DNA of 8,835 nucleotides from Candidatus Puniceispirillum sp. (GCA_018668795.1 JABJBD010000135.1:1-8835); one strand, 5' to 3'. Counted from the stretch's first letter, positions 1 to 6,471 are shown. Translations and numbers: made by a program. Notes: generated from the sequence alone by a model not told the origin.

Positions 1-914
1 ACAAGGCGATTGCCCAAGCCGCCGCCAAAGCTATGCAGAACGGTACCGACATTATCATTGGCCCGCTTTTCAGCAGATCAGTCGAACAGGTGAAACAGAT
101 TGCTGATTTCAATGCAATTCCGATGATTGTCTTTTCGAATAATGTCAATGTGGCAGGCGCGCAAAGATGGGTTATGGGTTATCTGCCCGAACAACAGCTT
201 GATACGCTTTTAGGCTTTGCCGTTGCTGAGGGACGCGAACGTTTTGCGATCCTTGCCGAGGATACAGATTTTGGCAAACGTCTAGCAAATCATGCGAAAA
301 CTAGGCTTCAGGAATTTGGTTTCAAAACCGAGGAAATTGCCATTCTATCGGCTGACGATCTGGCGGATGAAGCCATGCTGAAGCGCAAAATCCGAAATTT
401 TGCACGTTATAAAGCACCAAGCGACGATGAAGAGGTTCTGGTAATAGAGTCGCCTTATGATGCAGTGGTCTTTGCAGGTGGCCCGTCCTTTGCGCTTCGA
501 ACCGCGCCTGTTCTGGCCTATTATGATGTTGGCCCTGATAATAGTCTGTATCTGGGCACGGCTTTGTGGAATCAGAACCAGTTGCTTAGTGAACCGTCTT
601 TGCAAGGCGGTATCTTTGCCAAACGCCCAAGCGTGGCTGATCCAGTTTTCGAGGAAAGCTGGGCGCAAGTCTGGCCGCATGATGGTTCCGGACAGCTGGC
701 ACGTCTGGGGTTTGACGCGATGGCGCTTGTGTCTTCGCTGACCGAAATAGACCGTGCAGACTGGACGGCAAAAATCACCAATGATTCGGGCTTTAATGGC
801 TATAGTGGCCCATTCCGCTTGCGAAATAATGGTAGCAATGTGCGCGCTTATGAAATACGGCGGATCTGGGCTGGTAAATCCGACATTATCCAGCGTGCGC
901 CAGGTAAAATTTAA
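1..914 (+). CDS. Penicillin-binding protein activator, LpoA-like periplasmic-binding fold (C-terminal part)
   Basis: The reading frame is open from base 3 and enters from outside the window, so the N-terminus, including any lipoprotein signal, is not visible; the ATG at 33 is internal. About 303 residues are seen. The motifs are those of the type I periplasmic-binding fold of LpoA/YraM-like activators: IIIGPLFSRSV and then IPMIVFSNN near the start, a GYLPEQQ segment, a central A-(I/L)-L-x-E-D-x-FG stretch, and near the C-terminus GFNGYSGPFRLRNNG, the usual G-x-x-G-x-FR-x-x-x-x-G ending. Proteins of this family sit in the periplasm or outer membrane and are thought to stimulate class A penicillin-binding proteins. 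In many alphaproteobacteria the gene lies beside hemW, as here, where hemW converges with only 40 bases between the stops. A generic branched-chain amino-acid binding protein is the main alternative. The stop codon lies inside a short tandem duplication. Confidence 0.8.
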   Translation, partial: KAIAQAAAKAMQNGTDIIIGPLFSRSVEQVKQIADFNAIPMIVFSNNVNVAGAQRWVMGYLPEQQLDTLLGFAVAEGRERFAILAEDTDFGKRLANHAKTRLQEFGFKTEEIAILSADDLADEAMLKRKIRNFARYKAPSDDEEVLVIESPYDAVVFAGGPSFALRTAPVLAYYDVGPDNSLYLGTALWNQNQLLSEPSLQGGIFAKRPSVADPVFEESWAQVWPHDGSGQLARLGFDAMALVSSLTEIDRADWTAKITNDSGFNGYSGPFRLRNNGSNVRAYEIRRIWAGKSDIIQRAPGKI

Positions 915-946
915 AACCCTGAATATCAATTTAAAACCTGAATATC
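909..946. repeat. Tandem direct duplication of about 18 bp at the activator stop codon
   Basis: ATTTAAAACCCTGAATATC (909-927) is repeated as ATTTAAAACCTGAATATC (929-946). The only difference is one missing C, with a single base between the copies. The first copy contains the TAA stop of the upstream gene (912-914). The duplication fills nearly all of the 40-base gap between two converging genes. No GC-rich hairpin followed by a T run, as in an intrinsic terminator, is visible here for either strand. Confidence 0.85.
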
Positions 947-954
947 TGGGCAGA

Positions 955-2268
955 TTATAGAATCAATTCGGCAAGGATGTGATTAAGCCGAATCGCGCCA
1001 GATTCGCTGGTACGGATATGTAGATGCGTGATTTCGGTATCGTGAGTGTCAAACTTTGGGGCTTCAAACTTGGGAGTGTCGAACTGGGGAGTGTCGAACT
1101 GGGGAGTGTCGAACTGGGGCGTTGCCACAAGCCATCCAGCATCAAGGCATTTTCGTAACCCCTTTATATCAAGCCAGTTGTGATAATCACCACATGCCGC
1201 GCTTATTTGTGATAGTGACAAGCCAGATGTCAGGCGTAATCCCATCATCAGCATTTCTGCCGCCCAGTCATTTTGGCCATCGGTAACAAATGTGTCGGTG
1301 GCATGTCCATCTTTGGCAATGGCGTCAAGCCAGCCAGCCGGACTGCGCCGCGTGCTGATGCCGATACGGCTGTTCTTATGTGCAGAATCCTGGCGCGTAA
1401 AGCGGCTATGTGCCCCCGGCCCGATGCCAAGCCAGTTGCCGCTTTGCCAGTAAATCAGATTATGCCGACATTGATGACCTGGCTTGGCATGATTGGAGAT
1501 TTCATAGGCAGGCAAGCCTGCATTCTGGGTTAGGTCGCGGGTGATGTCGAATAATGTAGCAGCATGGTCGTCATCAAGCGCCATGGTTTCGCCGCGTCGC
1601 TGGCGCGTGTAGAAATGCGTTCCTGATTCAATGGTCAATTGGTATAGCGATAGATGATCCAGTCCCAGCGCCAAGGCGGCAGATAATTCATCATGCCAGT
1701 CTTTGGGTGTTTGGTCAGGCGTCGCATAGATCAGATCAATCGAGATATTGTCAAAGGCAGATCGTACAGTGGCTAGTGCCGTTTTAGCATCGATGGCGCT
1801 ATGTTCACGCCCCAAAAAGGCCAATGTTTCATCGCGCAAGGACTGAACACCCATAGATACGCGATTAACGCCTGCATGATGAAAATCCAGCATCGTGCTG
1901 GCTTCAACCGAAGTTGGATTGGCTTCGGCGGTGATTTCGATGTCGGGCATAAAGCCAAAAATATCAGCAGCCTTGTCAATAACAGCCTCGACAACAAAGG
2001 CAGGCATAAGCGAAGGTGTACCGCCGCCAAAGAAAATGCTGGATAAGGGCGTGCGGTGATCTAGCTGATTGGCCATATAGGCCATTTCGGTATGAAAAGC
2101 GGCAAGGAAAGCATCTGCATCAATATGCGTGCTGACATGCGAATTAAAATCGCAATAGGGGCATTTTGCCTTGCAGAAAGGCCAATGCACATAAAGTCCC
2201 AGTGGTGGTTTACAGGGGCGTTCAGGCGTTCGCGGTGTGGATCTGGTCGGGGTCTGTTTCTGGGTCAT
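955..2268 (-). CDS. hemW: Heme chaperone HemW (radical SAM, HemN-like family)
   Basis: This is a 437-residue radical SAM protein. The [4Fe-4S]-binding CxxxCxxC motif is Cys32, Cys36 and Cys39 in FCKAKCPYCDFNSH, followed by FFGGGTPS (79-86) for SAM binding, GVNRVSMGVQS, HLSLYQLTIESG and WLGIGPGAHSR, all hallmarks of HemW. HemW proteins bind heme and transfer it to target proteins; they were long annotated as oxygen-independent coproporphyrinogen III oxidase, but the CxxxCxxCxF pattern and the C-terminal winged-helix region point to HemW. The usual length is about 380. The excess comes from a roughly 20-residue N-terminal extension rich in Thr and Pro, and from a QFDTP pentapeptide array inserted in the C-terminal domain between GWLVAT and the final IRLNHIL strand-helix. 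The ATG lies 21 bases after the rdgB stop, with an AAGG (complement of 2280-2283) before it, so it is probably cotranscribed with rdgB. Confidence 0.93.
   Translation of the reverse strand: MTQKQTPTRSTPRTPERPCKPPLGLYVHWPFCKAKCPYCDFNSHVSTHIDADAFLAAFHTEMAYMANQLDHRTPLSSIFFGGGTPSLMPAFVVEAVIDKAADIFGFMPDIEITAEANPTSVEASTMLDFHHAGVNRVSMGVQSLRDETLAFLGREHSAIDAKTALATVRSAFDNISIDLIYATPDQTPKDWHDELSAALALGLDHLSLYQLTIESGTHFYTRQRRGETMALDDDHAATLFDITRDLTQNAGLPAYEISNHAKPGHQCRHNLIYWQSGNWLGIGPGAHSRFTRQDSAHKNSRIGISTRRSPAGWLDAIAKDGHATDTFVTDGQNDWAAEMLMMGLRLTSGLSLSQISAACGDYHNWLDIKGLRKCLDAGWLVATPQFDTPQFDTPQFDTPKFEAPKFDTHDTEITHLHIRTSESGAIRLNHILAELIL
1036..1120. repeat. 15-bp in-frame minisatellite inside hemW
   Basis: The unit GAACTGGGGAGTGTC (plus strand) occurs perfectly at 1081-1095 and 1096-1110, with a partial copy at 1111-1119. 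Degenerate copies precede it at 1066-1080 (two mismatches), 1051-1065 and about 1036-1050. On the hemW strand it encodes successive pentapeptides close to QFDTP: three identical, then KFEAP and KFDTH. Because the unit is 15 bp, changes in copy number keep hemW in frame. Confidence 0.92.
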
Positions 2269-2289
2269 GTTTCCGCAAACCTTGCGCGG

Positions 2290-2919
2290 TTAATCATGCT
2301 GGTCATCTGCCCGATGGTTAAAACAACGGTGCAACAATTTGGCAAAGGCATCGGCACGATGCCCGATTGCATGTTTTTTATCAGGGTCCATTTCACCAAA
2401 GGTTATATCATAGCCGTTAGCGACAAAAACCGGATCATAGCCAAATCCATTCTGGCCGCGCGGTGGCCAGACAAGTGCGCCTGTGACTGTGCCTTCGACG
2501 GTTTCATCATGACCATCCGGCCAGACAAGTGACAAGGCGCACATAAAGGCTGCTTGTCGATCCGATGACCCACTGGCCTGCAAGGCATCTTCGACCTTTT
2601 GCATCGCCTGGGCAAAATCCTTGTTTGGTCCTGCCCAACGCGCCGAATAAATGCCCGGATCGCCATTCAAAGCCGCCACCGCCAGCCCCGAATCATCTGC
2701 CAGTGCGGGCAGACCCGAAGCCAGTGCCGCGGCGCGCGCTTTGAGAATGGCATTGCCAATATAGCTGGTTTCGGTTTCGTCTGGCTCATCAAGACCAAGT
2801 TCGCCTGCCGATACCAAGCTAATGCCAAAGCCATCAAGAAAGGCGGCAATTTCCGGAAGCTTGCCCTGATTATGCGTGGCAATCACAAGTTTCGAGTCGG
2901 TAAAGGCGCGCGGTGGCAT
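2290..2919 (-). CDS. rdgB: RdgB/HAM1 family XTP/dITP pyrophosphatase
   Basis: The 209-residue protein matches the inosine triphosphate pyrophosphatase family in length and motif order: the nucleotide-binding T-x-N-x-GK-x-x-E near the N-terminus (THNQGKLPEI, 15-24), the catalytic ADDSGL (74-79), GIYSARWAG (89-97), GFGYDPVF (158-165) and HAIGHRADAF near the end. It hydrolyses dITP, ITP and XTP to the monophosphate and pyrophosphate, keeping deaminated purines out of DNA and RNA. The C-terminal motif, usually (I/M)-SHR, reads IGHR here, a Ser-to-Gly change next to the conserved His-Arg; the rest looks intact. The ATG is preceded by AGGA (complement of 2929-2932) with 9 bases of spacing. It lies between rph upstream (110-base gap) and hemW downstream (21-base gap), and probably heads an rdgB-hemW transcript. 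Confidence 0.94.
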   Translation of the reverse strand: MPPRAFTDSKLVIATHNQGKLPEIAAFLDGFGISLVSAGELGLDEPDETETSYIGNAILKARAAALASGLPALADDSGLAVAALNGDPGIYSARWAGPNKDFAQAMQKVEDALQASGSSDRQAAFMCALSLVWPDGHDETVEGTVTGALVWPPRGQNGFGYDPVFVANGYDITFGEMDPDKKHAIGHRADAFAKLLHRCFNHRADDQHD

Positions 2920-2943
2920 GATCTGTAATCCTGTCTGGTGCTA

Positions 2944-2970
2944 TGTAACCAAATGTTACAAAATGTAACA
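2944..2970. promoter_or_regulatory. Candidate operator: three alternating TGTAAC/GTTACA half-sites upstream of rdgB
   Basis: TGTTACA-AAA-TGTAACA at 2954-2970 is a perfect 7-bp inverted repeat. A further TGTAAC at 2944-2949 makes a second, overlapping palindrome with the same central half-site (TGTAAC-N5-GTTACA, 2944-2960). The cluster lies 25-51 bases upstream of the rdgB start codon on the rdgB side of the rph-rdgB gap, where a repressor would overlap a promoter or leader. The stems are AT-rich with no T run after them, so a terminator is unlikely. The cognate regulator cannot be named from the sequence. Confidence 0.5.
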
Positions 2971-3029
2971 ATGCTGTTTTGCCCATAGTTTGGCACATAT
3001 GCCTGTTTGATGACTTGTTTGATTATGCG

Positions 3030-3767
3030 TTAGCCAGCAAGCGCCGGGTCATTATGTACCGCTTCATCCTGTAAGGTGAATAAAGTTTTGCTACCCGCTT
3101 CGGCCAGATCAAGCATTGTGTTGAGCACATCACGCGAGAAAGGCCTTTCTTCGCCAGTTGCCTGAATTTCAACCAGACCACCATCAGCCGCCATAACAAA
3201 ATTGGCATCAATCGCGGCGTTGCTGTCTTCGTCATAATCAAGATCAAGCACAGCATTGCCATTGTAAACACCGCATGAAATGGCCGCGACATTGTCAATG
3301 ATAGGCTGGCGGGTGATGGCACCAGCCAGCAGTAATTTTTCACAAGCGATTTTCAGCGCTACCCATGCGCCAGTGATGGATGCGGTGCGGGTGCCGCCAT
3401 CGGCCTGAATAACATCGCAGTCAATTTTAATCTGGCGTTCGCCTAGGGCTGGAAGATCGGTAACAGCGCGCAATGATCGGCCAATCAAGCGCTGAATTTC
3501 GAGGGTGCGGCCCCCTTGTTTACCACGTGCTGCCTCGCGGTCGCTTCGTGTATGAGTTGATCGCGGCAACATGCCATATTCAGCCGTGACCCACCCTTTG
3601 CCGGCATTACGCAAAAAGGACGGTACGCGTTCATCAACCGAGGCGGTGCATAGCACATGCGTGTTACCACATCGCACCAGACATGACCCTTCGGCATGAA
3701 GCGAAAAGCCTGATTCAAGAGAGATAGAACGAAGCGCATCATGTGCGCGGCCAGATGGACGTGTCAT
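3030..3767 (-). CDS. rph: Ribonuclease PH
   Basis: The 245-residue protein has the normal family length (about 238-240) and uninterrupted family motifs. These are the N-terminal RPSGR start, GSCLVRCGNTHVLCTASV, GWVTAEYGMLPRSTHTR (59-74), the very conserved GGRTLEIQRLIGRSLR (85-100), QADGGTRTASITGAW (121-135) around the phosphate site, and LDLDYDEDS (174-182) with the acidic residues implicated in catalysis. RNase PH is a phosphate-dependent 3'-to-5' exoribonuclease that trims tRNA precursors and other RNAs as a hexameric ring. A GGGAA lies about 8 bases before the ATG. The gene is divergent from hrcA (103 bases between starts), a pairing common in alphaproteobacteria, and is followed by rdgB on the same strand. 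Confidence 0.96.
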   Translation of the reverse strand: MTRPSGRAHDALRSISLESGFSLHAEGSCLVRCGNTHVLCTASVDERVPSFLRNAGKGWVTAEYGMLPRSTHTRSDREAARGKQGGRTLEIQRLIGRSLRAVTDLPALGERQIKIDCDVIQADGGTRTASITGAWVALKIACEKLLLAGAITRQPIIDNVAAISCGVYNGNAVLDLDYDEDSNAAIDANFVMAADGGLVEIQATGEERPFSRDVLNTMLDLAEAGSKTLFTLQDEAVHNDPALAG

Positions 3768-3793
3768 AGGTCGGTTCCCATTAATGGTCAGCC

Positions 3794-3822
3794 TTGTTGA
3801 AAGCTGAGGTGAGTGGCAAAAT
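3794..3822 (+). promoter_or_regulatory. Weak candidate sigma-70-type promoter for hrcA
   Basis: In the 103-base rph-hrcA divergent gap, TTGTTG (3794-3799) and CAAAAT (3817-3822) are separated by 17 bases, a usable but poor match to TTGACA/TATAAT. No CIRCE element (TTAGCACTC-N9-GAGTGCTAA) is present in this gap, so autoregulation by HrcA through the classical site is not supported. Confidence 0.2.
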
Positions 3823-3870
3823 GAACATGCAAGATTGACCTGCGGTGGTAAATCATTTTAGGTATTCTTT

Positions 3871-4929
3871 ATGACGGAAGCCAGCATAAAGGGGCTCACC
3901 CCCCGCGCCCTTGATATTTTTCATACTTTGGTGAGTGCCTATCTTGATGGTGGGCAGCCAGTGGGATCGCGCACGCTGGCCAAATTATCGCCTTATGATC
4001 TGTCACCTGCCTCGATCCGTAATAATATGAGTGATCTTGAAGAGGCTGGCTTGTTGTTTTCGCCGCATATTTCGGCTGGACGTATTCCGACGCAAAGCGG
4101 GTTGCGGCTGTTTGTAGATGGGTTGATGGAATATGATGTCAATCTGGCCGAAGACGAACAAAATTCAATCGATGGTGAATGTGCCGCGCGTGGTATCAGC
4201 GTTAGTGAATTGCTGGAAAAAACAAGTAGGACGCTTTCTGGCCTGTCGAAATGCGCTTCGCTGGTGCTGTCGCCGCCTAGCGATGCGGCGCTTCAGCATT
4301 TTGAATTTGTGCCGATTGGAGATAATCGGGCGCTGGCGGTGCTGGTGCGCGCCGATGGTCAGGTGGAAAACCGGCTGATTGACTTGCCTGTCGGGGTGCC
4401 TGCCAGCTTGCTGACCCGCGCCAATAATTATATGAATGCAAAACTTGAAGGCAATAATATGGCCGCGGCTATGCATCTGATCCGCAGTGAAATTGCCGCC
4501 AGCAAAGCCGAAATTGACGAGCTGACCGCATCGCTTGTCGAACAGGGGCTTGGATTATGGTCGGATGGCAAAGGTGATGAAGGCGCGGCACTGATTCTGC
4601 GTGGCCAGTCAAATTTGCTTGAAGATGTGCAGGATGGCGATGATCTGGCGGAAATACGTGGTTTGTTCGATGCGCTGGAAGCCCGCGAAAACGCCTTGCG
4701 TCTGCTGGATGCGACCAAGGATGGGGACGGCGTGCAGATTTTCATTGGTGCCGAAAATAACCTGTTCACCAATACGGAATGTTCTCTGGTGATCGCCCCC
4801 TATCGAAGCGCCAGCCGTTCGATCATTGGTGCGATTGGCGTGATTGGCCCGCGCCATATGAATTATGCCAAAATCATTCCGATGGTTGATTATACCAGCC
4901 GCGCGATTGCCCGGGTGCTTGGCCGCTAG
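3871..4929 (+). CDS. hrcA: Heat-inducible transcription repressor HrcA
   Basis: The 352-residue protein has the HrcA N-terminal winged-helix DNA-binding domain. This includes LTPRALDIFHTLVSAYLDGGQPVGSRTLA (9-37), the recognition region LSPASIRNNMSDLEEAGLL (44-62), and the signature ISAGRIPTQSGLRLFVDGL (67-85). A central effector domain follows, ending with a conserved IGPRHMNYAKIIPMVDYTSRA block. HrcA represses chaperone operons by binding CIRCE elements and is itself kept folded by GroEL. The ATG is preceded by TTAGGT with 8 bases of spacing. The gene is divergent from rph and its stop lies 12 bases from the convergent zinc-ribbon gene. Unusually for a cluster that also holds grpE and dnaK, two opposite-strand genes intervene, and no CIRCE operator is visible in the window, so its targets are probably elsewhere (for example groESL). 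Confidence 0.96.
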   Translation: MTEASIKGLTPRALDIFHTLVSAYLDGGQPVGSRTLAKLSPYDLSPASIRNNMSDLEEAGLLFSPHISAGRIPTQSGLRLFVDGLMEYDVNLAEDEQNSIDGECAARGISVSELLEKTSRTLSGLSKCASLVLSPPSDAALQHFEFVPIGDNRALAVLVRADGQVENRLIDLPVGVPASLLTRANNYMNAKLEGNNMAAAMHLIRSEIAASKAEIDELTASLVEQGLGLWSDGKGDEGAALILRGQSNLLEDVQDGDDLAEIRGLFDALEARENALRLLDATKDGDGVQIFIGAENNLFTNTECSLVIAPYRSASRSIIGAIGVIGPRHMNYAKIIPMVDYTSRAIARVLGR

Positions 4930-4941
4930 GCGATCATCTAG

Positions 4942-5484
4942 CTAGAATGCCGAGGATAGGTTGGTCAGCATTTCATTCCATATATGGGTAAGTTGCTGGC
5001 CTGTCTGACTGGCGAGTTCGGATAGCGCATCAAGATCAAGCGCAATCATATTCTGGGACAATAGGACGCCAAGCGCGATACCAACGCCGACGCCAACCGC
5101 AATCGCAATCGTCAGAATGCTGATGCGTGTTCGGGTGCGGGATTTGGATGCTGGTCTGGAGGTGCTAAGAGCTTTGGGCGGGGATTTTAACTCAGGCGGC
5201 AGGGGCGGCAAATCAGCATGGCAGGCCGGACAGCTGAATTTATGACGTGCGCCCGCCGCATCAATATCAGGGATCAGCACCGGTATATCACATTGAGCGC
5301 ATTCGATCTGGCGGTTTGAGCGGGTTATATTGTCTTGGCGCCGCGGCGTGGGATCATCCGAATCAAGCGGGGGGGCAAAGAAAAACCCACCACAAGCATG
5401 ACAGGCAATCGGCATGTTTTCATATTGGCTCAAGGCATTTGGGATGTTGGCTTCATCATCACAATGTGGGCATTTCAAGAGCAT
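4942..5484 (-). CDS. Double zinc-ribbon, single-pass membrane protein of unknown function
   Basis: The start is taken as the ATG at 5484, because AAAGGA (complement of 5492-5497) precedes it by 7 bases; an in-frame TTG at 5502 lies upstream of that ribosome site. The 180-residue product has two CxxC-N19-CxxC zinc ribbons with identical spacing: Cys5/8 with Cys28/31 and Cys62/65 with Cys85/88. This suggests an internal duplication of an MJ0042-like ribbon (LLKCPHCDDEANIP...). A Pro/Ser/Arg-rich linker follows (92-120), then one hydrophobic helix (about 121-142, Gly/Val/Ile-rich), then a 38-residue tail. The Arg-rich N-terminal flank of the helix predicts the ribbons are cytoplasmic. Alphaproteobacteria often encode proteins with one N-terminal MJ0042 ribbon and a central membrane helix, but no precise function is known to me. 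Confidence 0.75.
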   Translation of the reverse strand: MLLKCPHCDDEANIPNALSQYENMPIACHACGGFFFAPPLDSDDPTPRRQDNITRSNRQIECAQCDIPVLIPDIDAAGARHKFSCPACHADLPPLPPELKSPPKALSTSRPASKSRTRTRISILTIAIAVGVGVGIALGVLLSQNMIALDLDALSELASQTGQQLTHIWNEMLTNLSSAF

Positions 5485-5491
5485 TTTGTCG

Positions 5492-5497
5492 TCCTTT
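5492..5497 (-). promoter_or_regulatory. Ribosome binding site that fixes the zinc-ribbon protein start
   Basis: Read on the minus strand this is AAAGGA, 7 bases before the ATG at 5484. The alternative in-frame TTG start at 5502 would place this site inside the coding region, so the shorter form beginning MLLKCPHC is preferred. Confidence 0.7.
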
Positions 5498-5658
5498 AGC
5501 AACCATAGCCGTCATTAAGGCAAGTCATAACGGTGCGCGGCATATCATGCTGACATTTACGATATTTCGCCAATCATAATATGTAATAGCGGTAAATCAT
5601 GAAAAAGACGTTAATTAGATGATTGTTTGGTATTTGGGGATGCGATCATCATTGGCGT

Positions 5659-6471
5659 CTAGCGATCAGATGCGGGCTTATCTTCCTGCGTGGCCTGTAA
5701 TTCCTGCGTGGTCTGTAATTCCTGCAATGTGCTTTTGACAGTCGATTGCACCAGATTGGATAATTCTTCGCGGATAACCGATTTAACCGTGTTGGCCACA
5801 AGATTGTTCAGATCAAGCAAATCAATCTGGGCAGGCGTTTTTGCCAATATAGCCGCATTGTCAGCCGTGTCCGATGTGGTGGGGGATGCGGGGGACGCGG
5901 TGGTGGTTGATGTTTCGGATGGGTCAGCTTTGCCAACCGCTTCGGCAATGTCGGCCATAACGCTTTCGATCTGGTCATTACCAGCGACGATACTGTCCAG
6001 CGGGGTTGTCGCAACAATGTCATCAACCGCCCGTTTGACAACATCTTCAAGTTCGGCATCAGAAATCTGCCGTGATCCGTTATCATAGGCAGGCACAGGC
6101 GGTGCGGTTGGCAATACCGATTCTGGCGCGGCGCTATCTTTATCATCCTGAAGACCCTTATCATCTTCAGGATCTTTATCATCTTCAAGATTGGCCGCCA
6201 TTGACCGCAACATTTCGATCCGGTCAAAGACAGGCGTCTGCGCGTCGGCATTAGGCGCGTCGGCATTAGGCGCGAGAGGCCTATCTGTTTTGGGGGTATC
6301 TGTTTGGGGGGTATCGGCACGCATCGCTGTCGGGCGTGTGGCCATGGGAATATCGGCTGTCATAGGGGGTTCGGATTTGACAATGGCAACCATTGGCACG
6401 CCATCGCCAATGACAGTCTCGGCCTCTTTATAAAGAGCCTCAATAGATTTCAACGCTGCGGTGCCACGCAT
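5659..6471 (-). CDS. Acidic low-complexity protein of unknown function with a C-terminal helical segment
   Basis: I do not recognise this 270-residue protein. It has a short helical N-terminus (LKSIEALYKEAETVIGDG, 7-24) and a Pro/Thr/Asp-rich disordered stretch (34-80) with a perfect PNADA duplication. A hexapeptide array around DDK follows (96-112: EDDKDP, EDDKGL, QDDKDS), then a predicted helix (ISDAELEDVVKRAVDDIVA, 136-154), another Ser/Thr/Pro/Ala-rich linker (182-206), and a C-terminal amphipathic helix (about 215-252: DLLDLNNLVANTVKSVIREE, then SNLVQSTVKSTLQEL). It ends in an ELQTTQ/ELQATQ duplication. No signal peptide or membrane helix is seen. The layout of a disordered acidic linker with a C-terminal helix recalls polar-organising PopZ-type (DUF2497) proteins, but the diagnostic PopZ N-terminal helix is absent, so this is only a resemblance. 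It is divergent from grpE and points toward the zinc-ribbon gene, 174 bases away. The ribosome site is weak (AGGTCGG). Confidence 0.65.
   Translation of the reverse strand: MRGTAALKSIEALYKEAETVIGDGVPMVAIVKSEPPMTADIPMATRPTAMRADTPQTDTPKTDRPLAPNADAPNADAQTPVFDRIEMLRSMAANLEDDKDPEDDKGLQDDKDSAAPESVLPTAPPVPAYDNGSRQISDAELEDVVKRAVDDIVATTPLDSIVAGNDQIESVMADIAEAVGKADPSETSTTTASPASPTTSDTADNAAILAKTPAQIDLLDLNNLVANTVKSVIREELSNLVQSTVKSTLQELQTTQELQATQEDKPASDR
5683..5730. repeat. 18-bp tandem repeat at the 3' end of the 270-aa gene
   Basis: TTCCTGCGTGGCCTGTAA (5683-5700) is followed immediately by TTCCTGCGTGGTCTGTAA (5701-5718), with one mismatch, and then by a partial copy beginning TTCCTGC (5719). It encodes the C-terminal ELQATQ/ELQTTQ duplication and keeps the frame. 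Confidence 0.9.
6137..6190. repeat. Three 18-bp tandem units encoding the DDK hexapeptides
   Basis: Units at 6137-6154, 6155-6172 and 6173-6190 share the core TTATCATC and differ by only a few bases. On the coding strand they give the EDDKDP, EDDKGL and QDDKDS hexapeptides, a highly charged low-complexity segment. Confidence 0.88.
6242..6271. repeat. Perfect 2 x 15-bp tandem repeat
   Basis: GCGTCGGCATTAGGC occurs at 6242-6256 and again at 6257-6271 without a mismatch. It encodes the duplicated PNADA pentapeptide of the 270-aa protein. Confidence 0.92.
6282..6311. repeat. Near-perfect 2 x 15-bp tandem repeat with G runs
   Basis: TATCTGTTTTGGGGG (6282-6296) is followed by TATCTGTTTGGGGGG (6297-6311), with one difference at a T/G boundary. 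It encodes the DTPQT and DTPKT pentapeptides. It is the fourth separate tandem array within the same gene. Confidence 0.88.

Noticed and set aside
955..2268. Calling this gene oxygen-independent coproporphyrinogen III oxidase (HemN)
   Set aside because: The CxxxCxxCxF motif, the short N-terminus and the C-terminal region are of HemW type. True HemN proteins are longer, with a different CxxxCxxCxC pattern.
2092..2532. Plus-strand 146-codon frame antisense to hemW and rdgB
   Set aside because: It overlaps two clearly conserved genes, has no ribosome site and shows no recognisable domain; it is a shadow frame.
3808..3820. GAGTGGCAA before hrcA as a degenerate CIRCE half
   Set aside because: There is no matching left arm, so a palindrome cannot be drawn.
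3931..3941. GAGTGCCTA as half of a CIRCE element
   Set aside because: It lies within hrcA coding sequence and has no TTAGCACTC arm at the right distance.
4930..4945. CTAGCTAG between hrcA and the zinc-ribbon gene as a bidirectional terminator
   Set aside because: The self-complementary 8-mer has no loop, is AT-balanced and has no T run, so it cannot form a terminator.
5485..5502. TTG start six codons upstream for the zinc-ribbon protein
   Set aside because: The ribosome binding site AAAGGA lies inside this stretch and is correctly spaced for the ATG at 5484.
5690..6433. Plus-strand frames of 60-132 codons antisense to the 270-aa gene
   Set aside because: The low-complexity, repeat-rich sequence opens several frames at once. 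The minus-strand frame is the longest and gives a coherent helix-linker-helix protein, so the others are taken as shadows.
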